From Lachnospiraceae bacterium (lineage in GTDB: Bacteria; Bacillota; Clostridia; Lachnospirales; Lachnospiraceae), in assembly GCA_015056765.1 (NCBI GenBank), contig SVFQ01000006.1, forward strand, positions 1-64,000: a DNA stretch of 64,000 nt, in the 5' to 3' direction. The position numbers were made by a program, and so were the translations under genes. The notes beneath the pieces were generated by a model. That model was given only the letters and a program-made list of their open reading frames with translations, made no database searches and was not told the origin of the DNA. This document shows, piece by piece, positions 8,674-16,597 of the stretch (position 1 is its first letter; every line of letters begins with the position of its first letter).

Positions 8674-11460
8674 ATGATTAAGCACTACAACGCATTTATA
8701 TCTTATAAGCATGCGGACCTGGATAATAAGGTGGCAGCCACCATCCAGAGAAGCTTAGAGCATTATAAGATTCCGCGAAAGCTGCAGAAGAAAACAGGGA
8801 AGAAGAGAATCGAAAGAGTCTTTCGCGATAAGGACGAATTGCCGATTACGTCCAACTTGAGCGATGATATCAGCTACGCATTAGAGCATGCAGATTATCT
8901 TATCGTCATCTGTTCTACAAATACCAGAAAGTCTATTTGGGTAGAACGTGAGATTCAGTTCTTTTTACAGAACCATTCCATGAATCAGATTCTCACAGTA
9001 TTAGCTGATGGTGAGCCGCAGGATGTGATTCCGGAGATTCTCCTCAGCGAAGAGAAAACCATCACAGATGAGGATGGCAATGAGCAGGTAGTCAGATTAC
9101 CGCTGGAACCTTTGTCTTGCGATTGGAGGCTGCCGGAGAGAAAAGCAAAGAGAGAAGAATTGCCTAGACTTGCAGCGACGCTGATTGGCTGCTCCTATGA
9201 CGAACTGATGAACAGACAGCGTCAGTATAAGATGCAGAGACTGACCGCTGTATTTGCCATGGTGATGGCCCTTGCCCTTGGCTTTGGCGCTTACATGGTC
9301 TATAGCAACATGCAGATCCACAAAAACTATCTGCAGGCACTTTATAATCAGTCTAAATACTTGGCGAATGCGTCTCGAAATCAGATGGAGAAGCAGCAAC
9401 GTATCACGGCGCTGTATTTGGCACTAGAAGCGCTACCGAAGGATGAGACAGATGAGAAACCTGTTACCACGGAAGCCATCCGTGCCATTTCGGATGCTAC
9501 ACTGGCGTATTGTCCTCAGTCAGGATCTGATATCAATCCTATTTGGAATTATTCCATGCCGGACCATGTCAGAACCTTTCATGTATCTGAGGATGGAAAA
9601 AGGCTGCTGGGTATCGACCGAGTAAAAAACATCATCGTATGGGATACGGATACTTGCGAACAGATTACGAAACTGGAAAATGTGGAGGATCTGGATACAG
9701 CAGATTTTATCGGACCGGATGCCTTTTTGGTAATGCAGGGCGAAGTGGCGACTGCATATGATTCCCATAACGGGGAGAAACTCTGGGAATACGAAAACGA
9801 TAATTATTTGAAAACAGATATCATTCCTACAGCGGATGATAAAAATGTCCTTCTATATGATTCGGAAAAGGTACTCTTTTTGGATGTGGCTACCGGCCAG
9901 GTTGTGAAATCCTGTGCAGTGGAGCTACCGGAGGAGGATGACGATTTGCTTATGCGCGTTACCCTATCACCAAACGCGAAAAAGATAGCGTATCGTCGTG
10001 GTTCTACGCTAGAGGATACCTATGCACTGGGCGTAATGGATTTGGAGAGTGGAGAGCGAAATGAAATCCTGCTTGAGGACAACATGTTTCGTTTTTGCTG
10101 GGCAGATGATGAGCATTTGGTAGCTTCTTTTGTATCACCCGGGTTGGAAAGCTCTTCAGCACTGGGCACATCAGTTATCCTGGCAAGCACCGAAACACCT
10201 ATCATCTGTTATGATGGCAATACGTTGCAGGAAATTTGGAATCAGACCTATGTGGGAACAGCAGTTGCTGTGAATACTGATTTCATGAGGATGCCTGCAG
10301 TGGACGCTATATCCTACTATTCCGGTAACATCTATGCCATGTATGATATAGCCACAGGTTCACTTTTACATAGCTATGATGTAGGGGATGCGATTATAAA
10401 CGTAAGCGATCCTAATGGAACCGGTTCTCCCAGTGTTTTGACTTGGAGCGGAAGAGTCGGAAGCCCCCTATCCGGATGGGAAAAAGATGCAATCGGTTTG
10501 CAAAAAATCATGACGGATTCTGTCATTGCCGGAGAAGTGAATCATGGTCTCTATGCCCAACAAGATGATGGCAATAACATCTTTTGTTACAGATCCGGTG
10601 TGTATGATAAGGATTATACCGCTATGGGAGATGGGCTGAAACTACAGGGAAGCGTTCTTTTCACCAATTACCTCATGAATGATGATTATCTGGTGATTTT
10701 GACAGATGAAGAGAAGGGAGCCACGATTAGTCTCTTTGATGTGAAAGAAGGAAAACTCCTACAGCAGATTCCTTTAGGTACCGCCGAAGATAAAAGCTAT
10801 CAGTATGAGCTTATGGAAATCAAAGAGGATAAGCTTTACCTATCTACTAAGGCGGATAGTATCGAGGTAACTGTAGATTTAAAAGACTATCATATAGAGA
10901 ACAGAGAACGTACCTATGAGGAGCAAGATGCGTTAAAGGCGGAAGAAGAAAAGAAGCTGGAAGAGGCAGCAGAAGAAAAAGAGTTTTACGAATCACTGAA
11001 TTTACGTGGTGCCAGTGAGCCTTTATACTACGAATATCACACCATGCCGGATGGTCAAAAGCTTTTCTTTGTGGTTTTTGCAGATGGTACCCTCAGTAGA
11101 TATGATGCAGATACAAAAGAGTTTATCGGCAAAACAGATATCATGATCAGTGGTGGCACAAAATATCGTGATCCTATCTTTACATGGGATGATGAGAAGC
11201 ACACATTATATCTTCAGTTGGATACGATTCTCAGCATCGTAGATACAGAAACCTGGATTACAGAATCTATTGTGTATCAGTGCCTGGGCTACCATGCCGG
11301 TAGTGATCGCTTCTACATCTACAGCAAAGGTGGAGAAGAAGGAAATGAAATAGGATATTATAAGCATTACACAGTAGAAGATTTGATACAAAAAGCAAAA
11401 GATATACTGCATGGAACGGAAATGAGTCCGGAAGAAAAAGCCATGTACGGAATTGAATAA
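8674..11460 (+). CDS. TIR domain - transmembrane - beta-propeller protein
   Basis: 928 residues. Residues 1-~150 are a TIR domain: YNAFISYKHADLDNK at the start, FRDKDELPITSNLSDDI in the middle, YLIVICSTNTRKSIWVEREI near 75-94. Glu93 in WVEREI aligns by eye with the catalytic Glu of NAD-cleaving TIR domains (WVxKEI in SARM1). A single membrane segment spans ~190-210 (LTAVFAMVMALALGFGAYMV), preceded by a basic stretch, so the TIR domain should face the cytoplasm. After a helical region, residues ~290-915 hold repeated WD40/PQQ-like blades (WDTDTC, YDSEKVLFLDVATG) that would be extracellular. Signalling, NAD hydrolysis and defence are all possible; no partner genes are adjacent. GGGGG precedes the ATG by 8 nt. 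Confidence 0.85.
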   Translation: MIKHYNAFISYKHADLDNKVAATIQRSLEHYKIPRKLQKKTGKKRIERVFRDKDELPITSNLSDDISYALEHADYLIVICSTNTRKSIWVEREIQFFLQNHSMNQILTVLADGEPQDVIPEILLSEEKTITDEDGNEQVVRLPLEPLSCDWRLPERKAKREELPRLAATLIGCSYDELMNRQRQYKMQRLTAVFAMVMALALGFGAYMVYSNMQIHKNYLQALYNQSKYLANASRNQMEKQQRITALYLALEALPKDETDEKPVTTEAIRAISDATLAYCPQSGSDINPIWNYSMPDHVRTFHVSEDGKRLLGIDRVKNIIVWDTDTCEQITKLENVEDLDTADFIGPDAFLVMQGEVATAYDSHNGEKLWEYENDNYLKTDIIPTADDKNVLLYDSEKVLFLDVATGQVVKSCAVELPEEDDDLLMRVTLSPNAKKIAYRRGSTLEDTYALGVMDLESGERNEILLEDNMFRFCWADDEHLVASFVSPGLESSSALGTSVILASTETPIICYDGNTLQEIWNQTYVGTAVAVNTDFMRMPAVDAISYYSGNIYAMYDIATGSLLHSYDVGDAIINVSDPNGTGSPSVLTWSGRVGSPLSGWEKDAIGLQKIMTDSVIAGEVNHGLYAQQDDGNNIFCYRSGVYDKDYTAMGDGLKLQGSVLFTNYLMNDDYLVILTDEEKGATISLFDVKEGKLLQQIPLGTAEDKSYQYELMEIKEDKLYLSTKADSIEVTVDLKDYHIENRERTYEEQDALKAEEEKKLEEAAEEKEFYESLNLRGASEPLYYEYHTMPDGQKLFFVVFADGTLSRYDADTKEFIGKTDIMISGGTKYRDPIFTWDDEKHTLYLQLDTILSIVDTETWITESIVYQCLGYHAGSDRFYIYSKGGEEGNEIGYYKHYTVEDLIQKAKDILHGTEMSPEEKAMYGIE

Positions 11461-11480
11461 GTTTTACAGAAAGATACAAG

Positions 11481-11506
11481 AAAGGCGCCGATATTGGCGC
11501 CTTTTT
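11481..11506. terminator. bidirectional terminator between convergent genes
   Basis: AAAGGCGCC and GGCGCCTTT flank a short loop (GATATT), followed by TTTTTG on the plus strand and by TTTCTT on the minus strand. It separates the TIR gene from the convergent DHH phosphoesterase gene. Confidence 0.88.
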
Positions 11507-11518
11507 GTGTGCTAAGAA

Positions 11519-13027
11519 TTACTGAGAGATGGGGTCATATAGCTGGTCAAATAGTCTGCCTTTGATGACATAGATATCGTGCGGATCATCCTCTCTGACG
11601 GCGATATAATCTCCCACATTTCCGGTATAGTATTTTTCTTCATCCCAGGCTGTGAAGACCTTTACACTATGGTCTAACGGTTTGGCATAGATGCCGGAGG
11701 TGTCTTTGCTGATGACGGTTATGGCGCTGTCCAGAACGGAACGTACTTCGCCAGTGGTGGCATTTTTAATGGTAGGGGAGTATTCGAACTCCTTATTTAG
11801 ACCGTCCTTTATGTAATCATAGCTACGCCTAAACTTTTCACTTTTGATGGGATAGATTTCACCTTCCACACCAATCATAAGATAGTGTTCGTCTTTGATG
11901 GTGACATTCACATCTCCTTCCAGGGTACGAATCAGTACGATGGTTCCCTCCGGGAATATGTCGGTGAGATGTACGGCACCGATTTCCTGCGGATGTTTTT
12001 TGTAATGCCCCATATCGGACAAATCCAGAAGGGTGTCTTTGGCGTAGATGATTTCGTATCTGTCAAAGTAGGCGGACATGCGCTGGTGTAGCAAGTCATG
12101 GGCTACGGAGCAGACAGTGGAGCCTTCCGGTATGTCTAATTTCTCAGGTCTGATGGAGCCACCGGCTTTGTAGATGTGGCCACCACCACCGCCGAATCCC
12201 TCGGATAAAAAGGCGGCTAACTCGTTGGCGTGTACCTCTTTGATACAGGATCGAACCGAAAACTTCACTTCCACACAGGATACGTAGTAGGCGAGACATA
12301 CGTCTACGGCAGCTGTTTCCAGAGCAAAGTCACTGATGACACCCAGGATATTAGGATCGCAAGGGTCTGCTTCGATTATCATGTAGTGATGATTCGGGAA
12401 GTATTCATTGGATAGGATGGCGCGTCCCGTAATCAAAAGCTCCTTCAAGGTGATGTTGGAATTACCCATTTCCGTGATGATACTACGATTGATGGTAAGA
12501 GCATCCAGCATGTCTCGGTCCAGAGGGTGAGATACCTCGGAAAGCTTATTGGTGTCTGTATATAAGCCATAATAAAGGGCTGTAGATAGGAAAAGTTGAT
12601 CCTTGGTGGATAGACCTTCTGCGCGAATCATATCCCACAGAATCGTGGAGCAACTACCTACACTACTACGGATTTCGGACAGGGCAGGTATCTCTACGGT
12701 TTGCTGATGATGGTCGATGACGGCGATGGTCTTGGCCGGCGTCATGGTGACATTGCGCTGCCCATACTGACAATCTACAGTGACCAGCAGGTCCGGCTCC
12801 CTATCAAAGTCCGGCGCATACTCTACCGGGATATGGAGCTTTTCTAACATAATCATCAGATTACTTTTTCGGATTTGATTTTGGCCACGATAGATGAATT
12901 GAGCCTTTTTGCCATTTTTATAAAAGTACCAATACAAAGCAAAGCCGGAAGCCAGCGCATCTGCGTCCGGATTGTCGTGACATTGGATGACGATATCCTC
13001 AAAGGCTAATAGTTCGTGTAGTTTCAT
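11519..13027 (-). CDS. DHH/DHHA1 family phosphoesterase
   Basis: 502 residues. The N-terminal part has the metal-binding motifs of the DHH superfamily: HDNPDADAL near residue 17, VTVDCQ near 88, and the signature VIDHHQQ near 107. The DHHA1 substrate-binding motif is GFGGGGGHIYKAGG near residue 280. NrnA-type members of this family degrade short RNAs (nanoRNA) and dephosphorylate pAp; GdpP-type members cleave c-di-AMP but carry membrane, PAS and GGDEF parts absent here. The last ~180 residues are an extra C-terminal region I do not recognise, making the protein longer than typical NrnA (~310). Encoded upstream of the same strand is a CLC channel 37 bp away, so they may be cotranscribed. Confidence 0.85.
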   Translation of the reverse strand: MKLHELLAFEDIVIQCHDNPDADALASGFALYWYFYKNGKKAQFIYRGQNQIRKSNLMIMLEKLHIPVEYAPDFDREPDLLVTVDCQYGQRNVTMTPAKTIAVIDHHQQTVEIPALSEIRSSVGSCSTILWDMIRAEGLSTKDQLFLSTALYYGLYTDTNKLSEVSHPLDRDMLDALTINRSIITEMGNSNITLKELLITGRAILSNEYFPNHHYMIIEADPCDPNILGVISDFALETAAVDVCLAYYVSCVEVKFSVRSCIKEVHANELAAFLSEGFGGGGGHIYKAGGSIRPEKLDIPEGSTVCSVAHDLLHQRMSAYFDRYEIIYAKDTLLDLSDMGHYKKHPQEIGAVHLTDIFPEGTIVLIRTLEGDVNVTIKDEHYLMIGVEGEIYPIKSEKFRRSYDYIKDGLNKEFEYSPTIKNATTGEVRSVLDSAITVISKDTSGIYAKPLDHSVKVFTAWDEEKYYTGNVGDYIAVREDDPHDIYVIKGRLFDQLYDPISQ

Positions 13028-13064
13028 AGAAATCCCCCCATAGAAGTATGACAGTGTAGTCTAC

Positions 13065-14339
13065 TTAAAGCACGTTTTTATCGATGTAATTGCTCTTATA
13101 TTTGCTGTATACGATTTTTTGACTTTTATAAAGTCCGGAGTAACCGGATACCCAATAGCTGAAGGCGATGGCCAATAGGAAATATGGCATGGCATCGTAG
13201 CCGAAGAGCTCGAAGCAAATCAGCAAGCTGGAGATAGGACAGTTGGTTACACCACAGAATAAGGCACCCATACCTACCGCAGCCATAAGAGCCGGAGAGA
13301 AGCCGATGAGTCCACCTACGGCAGCACCGAAGGTGGCACCGATGAAGAGCGTGGGCACAATCTCGCCGCCCTTGTATCCGCAGGAAAGGGTCAGGGTGGT
13401 AAATATCATTTTCAGTAAAAAGGCACCAAGACTAATGGAAGCGCCGGTAAAGCAAGATGCAATCACAGCAGAACCGGTACTGTTGTAGGTCTGGGAACCT
13501 ACGATAAGGGTCAGCACTAAAACGCTGGTACCGCCTACGATAGCCTTGATGTATGGGTTCTGCACCTTACGACTTAAGAAGCCTTCATAATGATGCAGCA
13601 TGGTGCAAAACAGAATAGAAGCCAGTCCGCAAAGAATGGCAAAAATACTGATAAGCAGGGCGTTTTTTAAAGAAAACTTTGGAATCACATCGATGAGGTA
13701 TTCCTCTGCATGAAGCCCAAAGTAGCTGGCAATATATCTGGCTACCAGGGAAGAGATGACACATGGAACCAGTGCTGCATAATGCATGATCCCTACGGAG
13801 ATGACTTCCATGGAAAAGATGGCAGCCGCCATAGGAGTACCAAAAAGCGCAGAAAAGGCAGCGCTCATGCCACACATAATCATGGTCTTTTTATTGGTTT
13901 GATTCAGATGTAAAGCGCGACCTACACCGTTACCGATAGCACCACCCATCTGCAGAGCGGCTCCTTCTCGTCCTGCAGATCCACCGATGAGGTGTGTCAG
14001 ACAGGTTGCCACAAAGATAAGGGGAGCTAAACGGAAAGGCAGTTTAGTATCAGACTGAATGGCGGCGATGACGGTATTGGTGCCGCTGTCTTTTTGTTTC
14101 AAAATGGTTTTGTATAGGAAGGTAATGAGAACTGCACCTACCGGCAGGAAATAGATGAGCCACGGGTGACTCTCTCTGGTTTGAATGGCGTAGCGCATGG
14201 TGATGCCAAATGCAGTAGAAAAAAGACCTACTACTGTGCCGATAAAAATAGCACCAATGGTCCAGGCCAGCACGGAACGCGCACGCTCACTGTTGTGTTT
14301 GATTTTATGTTTCAGATAAGATTTGGTATCTTCCTTCAT
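13065..14339 (-). CDS. CLC-type chloride/fluoride channel or antiporter
   Basis: 424-residue polytopic membrane protein. The gating-glutamate motif appears as GSAGREGAALQMGG, followed by MCGMSAAFSALFGTPMAAAIFSMEV and GYKGGEIVPTLFIGATFGA. In canonical chloride CLCs the motif is GREGP; replacement of the Pro and the Q-M-G context recalls the fluoride-exporting CLC-F branch, an inference that needs a tree. It lies between the DHH phosphoesterase (downstream) and the AraC regulator (17 bp upstream), all on the minus strand. No fluoride riboswitch could fit in the 17-bp gap. Start ATG 14339 has GAGGGC just upstream. Confidence 0.88.
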   Translation of the reverse strand: MKEDTKSYLKHKIKHNSERARSVLAWTIGAIFIGTVVGLFSTAFGITMRYAIQTRESHPWLIYFLPVGAVLITFLYKTILKQKDSGTNTVIAAIQSDTKLPFRLAPLIFVATCLTHLIGGSAGREGAALQMGGAIGNGVGRALHLNQTNKKTMIMCGMSAAFSALFGTPMAAAIFSMEVISVGIMHYAALVPCVISSLVARYIASYFGLHAEEYLIDVIPKFSLKNALLISIFAILCGLASILFCTMLHHYEGFLSRKVQNPYIKAIVGGTSVLVLTLIVGSQTYNSTGSAVIASCFTGASISLGAFLLKMIFTTLTLSCGYKGGEIVPTLFIGATFGAAVGGLIGFSPALMAAVGMGALFCGVTNCPISSLLICFELFGYDAMPYFLLAIAFSYWVSGYSGLYKSQKIVYSKYKSNYIDKNVL

Positions 14340-14356
14340 GTTTACGCCCTCAATCT

Positions 14357-15295
14357 CTATCCTACCACAAAAAGAGGGTATTCAAAAGTTGAGGGAACGG
14401 TTTTTTCTGACATGGCCAGAATGGTAGATGCATACTCTGATGGACTCATGCCACATTTCTTTTTGAATTGCCTGGAAAAGTACCCAACAGAAGAGTAGCC
14501 AAGGGCATCTGAAATCTCTGAAATATTCAAATGTCTGTCTCGAATCATCTGCTGCGCCGTCTGGATTTTCAGCATAGCAAAGTATTCCATGAGACTACAG
14601 TGATGATATTTTTGGTACAGGGTTTTTAATCTGGAGTAACCTACGAAATTGTCTTTGCAAATCATTTTGATGGAAAGGGTTCTGGCGATATTTGCTTCGA
14701 AATAGCGGTCCAGCTTTTGCAGTAGCAAAGCGTCGTCATTTTCGTGGTTGGTCATCCCCAACACATAAGACTGGGAAAAAGTCTCCTTCGTGGCTTCTCG
14801 GATCAACTGAATCATGAGGCACTCTAAGGAGGAGCGGATGAACTGGGCGCAGCCAAAGGAAGCATGCTTGGCAGGAATCATCTGCTCGGTAGAGGGATCG
14901 TTTAAAGGATTTGCAAAGTATTCTCTGGATTCCGCGATGATAGATCGCAGAAAGGAACAGTCCACGTCGGAAACGGGAAGGGTCTTTCCTTCGAAGAACT
15001 TCATGGCTTTGGATTTACAGATAAAGGCCACCACCACCAGATTGGGGGCTTTTTCGCCGGTTGCCTTCAGGGCATGGAATTCGTTTGGCTTGTGAAAATG
15101 AATCTGTCCCTTGCTTAATGTCGACCATACGCCGTCACTGCATATCTGAATTTCCCCGTGGTCTACGTAGACAAACTCCCAGAAGTCGTGAGTCTCCCCC
15201 GGAAAGGAGAAATTGCTGGCATAGGAAAAATAGTGGATGGTGACCACATTAGAAATGACGATATCGGTAGATAAAGGCGTCGCTATATAAGCCAT
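14357..15295 (-). CDS. AraC-family transcriptional regulator
   Basis: About 312 residues from the chosen start. The N-terminal half is a cupin-type sensor domain: ETHDFWEFVYVDHGEIQI and the HFHKPNEFHALKA metal/ligand-like stretch. The C-terminal ~100 residues hold two HTH motifs: LSIKMICKDNFVGYSRLKTLYQK and ISEISDALGYSSVGYFSRQFKK followed by GMSPSEYA, the AraC signature. The start at 15295 is preferred to 15313 because AAAGGAG lies 5 nt upstream of that ATG. It is 50 bp downstream of the LacI gene on the same strand. AraC proteins with this sensor normally activate sugar-utilisation genes, so it may serve one of the flanking glycan operons; the target is not shown by the sequence. Confidence 0.9.
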   Translation of the reverse strand: MAYIATPLSTDIVISNVVTIHYFSYASNFSFPGETHDFWEFVYVDHGEIQICSDGVWSTLSKGQIHFHKPNEFHALKATGEKAPNLVVVAFICKSKAMKFFEGKTLPVSDVDCSFLRSIIAESREYFANPLNDPSTEQMIPAKHASFGCAQFIRSSLECLMIQLIREATKETFSQSYVLGMTNHENDDALLLQKLDRYFEANIARTLSIKMICKDNFVGYSRLKTLYQKYHHCSLMEYFAMLKIQTAQQMIRDRHLNISEISDALGYSSVGYFSRQFKKKCGMSPSEYASTILAMSEKTVPSTFEYPLFVVG

Positions 15296-15345
15296 GGTTT
15301 CTCCTTTCTGCATAGCATAGGGTAAACAAAAAGTAAGTACGTATA

Positions 15346-16359
15346 TCAGATAGAAGCTCGTTGCACCACATGAAGCGGTAAAAATATAGTTCGAGGTAAC
15401 ATGTCATATCCTTCCATACGCTGCTTTAAAGTATCGAAAGCAAGGATACCCATCTGGGTGGTAGGAATGTGGATGGTGGTCAAAGGTGGATTGGAGAATC
15501 TGGACATCTCGATATCGGAGATCCCCATGACTGCCACTTCCTCCGGTACCTTTACATGCAAATCATACAGGGCACGTAGCACTGCCATAGCCATCAAATC
15601 GCTGGCTACGACAAAGGCTTCCGGTAACGCGTTTTGCTTATGTAGTTTCTTTACGGCGTCTACGCAGAGTTTTTCCTGCCAATGACAATCTATCGTATCT
15701 TTTTCTTCAACATGCAGTCCGTGAGAATGCATGGCACTGAAATATCCACGATAACGCTTCCCTTCTTCGAACTTCGAGCCGATGGGAGAAGAACCGATAA
15801 AGCCGATTCTTTTGTATCCCTTGGCTACAAGGGTATCTACAGCCAGACTCGCCGCAGCATAGTGGTCATAGATGATGTTGTCGATGTCGGTGTGAGCGGT
15901 ATCGATGCCTACGATGGTGGGTACGTGTTCTTTGAGACTGGCATAGACAGTTTCGCTTAGGGTGTTCATGAGAATGATACCGTCTAAATGTTCTGCAGAT
16001 GCAGGGGCACGGTAGCCGGAGTCCTCCAGTTCTTTTGAGGTGACTACAAAGGGAATGCTGCATCCGTTCTTTCTGGCATGTTCCTCGATGGCAGAAAGAA
16101 TACTTAAATAATAAGGATCGCTGTATTTATCCTTATCGGTACTGATGACACATCCTATACAAAGGGGGGTGTCATTTTTACTGCTGGTTTTCTTTTTCAC
16201 GCTGCCTGCGGGAGCTTTGTAGTTTAAATCCGCGATAGCAGCCCATACTCTAGCCTTTGTTTCTTCGGTCATACGTCCCTGGGTATCGTGATTGATCACC
16301 CTGGAGACTGTGGCGGTGGATACACCTGCAGCTTTCGCTACATCTCTAATATTGCTCAT
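15346..16359 (-). CDS. LacI-family transcriptional regulator
   Basis: 337 residues. The N-terminal HTH is typical: NIRDVAKAAGVSTATVSRVIN, here followed by a linker and hinge near residues 45-62. The rest is a periplasmic-binding-protein-like effector domain (CIGCVISTDKDKYSDPYY, KGYKRIGFIGSSPIGS, VMGISDIEMSRFSNPPLTTI). It diverges from the operon starting at 16598, and its leader contains an operator-like sequence that is repeated at the transcription start of that operon. Repression of both, relieved by an imported sugar, is the simplest reading. The ribosome site is GAGGT upstream of ATG 16359. Confidence 0.93.
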   Translation of the reverse strand: MSNIRDVAKAAGVSTATVSRVINHDTQGRMTEETKARVWAAIADLNYKAPAGSVKKKTSSKNDTPLCIGCVISTDKDKYSDPYYLSILSAIEEHARKNGCSIPFVVTSKELEDSGYRAPASAEHLDGIILMNTLSETVYASLKEHVPTIVGIDTAHTDIDNIIYDHYAAASLAVDTLVAKGYKRIGFIGSSPIGSKFEEGKRYRGYFSAMHSHGLHVEEKDTIDCHWQEKLCVDAVKKLHKQNALPEAFVVASDLMAMAVLRALYDLHVKVPEEVAVMGISDIEMSRFSNPPLTTIHIPTTQMGILAFDTLKQRMEGYDMLPRTIFLPLHVVQRASI

Positions 16360-16380
16360 TTTTTACCTCGCCTGTGAAAT

Positions 16381-16393
16381 AGTTAACAAGAGA
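16381..16393. promoter_or_regulatory. operator-like repeat, copy 1
   Basis: AGTTAACAAGAGA, containing the GTTAAC palindrome and a TTAACAA half often seen in LacI-family operators. The identical 13-mer recurs at 16546-16558. This copy lies in the 5' leader of the LacI gene, about 25 bp past its predicted transcription start. Confidence 0.6.
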
Positions 16394-16395
16394 CC

Positions 16396-16408
16396 TGTTT
16401 AGTAAACA
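16396..16408. promoter_or_regulatory. 13-bp palindrome, candidate operator
   Basis: TGTTTAGTAAACA is a perfect inverted repeat around a central G, immediately next to operator-like copy 1 in the leader of the LacI gene. It could be a binding site for the LacI protein or for a CcpA-like regulator. Confidence 0.5.
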
Positions 16409-16425
16409 AAGTAATCTTATCTTGC

Positions 16426-16454
16426 ATTATAGGATTTCTATAGGAAACTGTCAA
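16426..16454 (-). promoter_or_regulatory. consensus sigma-A promoter for the LacI gene
   Basis: On the minus strand TTGACA (16454-16449), a 17-nt spacer and TATAAT (16431-16426) match the consensus exactly. The LacI start codon is ~67 bp downstream, with the two operator candidates in between. Confidence 0.88.
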
Positions 16455-16514
16455 CGGATAATAGAACTCTCCAGATTGTGCAAATAAACCGACAGATAGT
16501 GCAAGGGCAAGGTA

Positions 16515-16543
16515 TTTACACACAAAAGCAGGCAAACTATAAT
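16515..16543 (+). promoter_or_regulatory. sigma-A promoter for the oxidoreductase/ABC operon
   Basis: TTTACA (16515-16520), a 17-nt spacer and TATAAT (16538-16543). The predicted start point is close to 16550, inside operator copy 2. The coding start at 16598 lies ~48 bp further on. Confidence 0.85.
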
Positions 16544-16545
16544 GA

Positions 16546-16558
16546 AGTTAACAAGAGA
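16546..16558. promoter_or_regulatory. operator-like repeat, copy 2
   Basis: Exact second copy of AGTTAACAAGAGA, placed directly on the predicted transcription start of the forward operon, the classic place for steric repression. The two copies are 165 bp apart in the same orientation, which would allow looping between them. Further GGTAACAA sequences occur at ~16567 and ~16579. Confidence 0.65.
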
Positions 16559-16597
16559 AAAACCAAGGTAACAAAGAAGGTAACAATTGGGACTGAT

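Noticed and set aside
12230-12415. ORFs antisense to the DHH, CLC and AraC genes
   Set aside because: Shadows of well-supported minus-strand genes with no independent ribosome sites or domain content.
14340-14356. Fluoride riboswitch upstream of the CLC gene
   Set aside because: The gap is only 17 bp and no crcB-motif pseudoknot sequence is visible.
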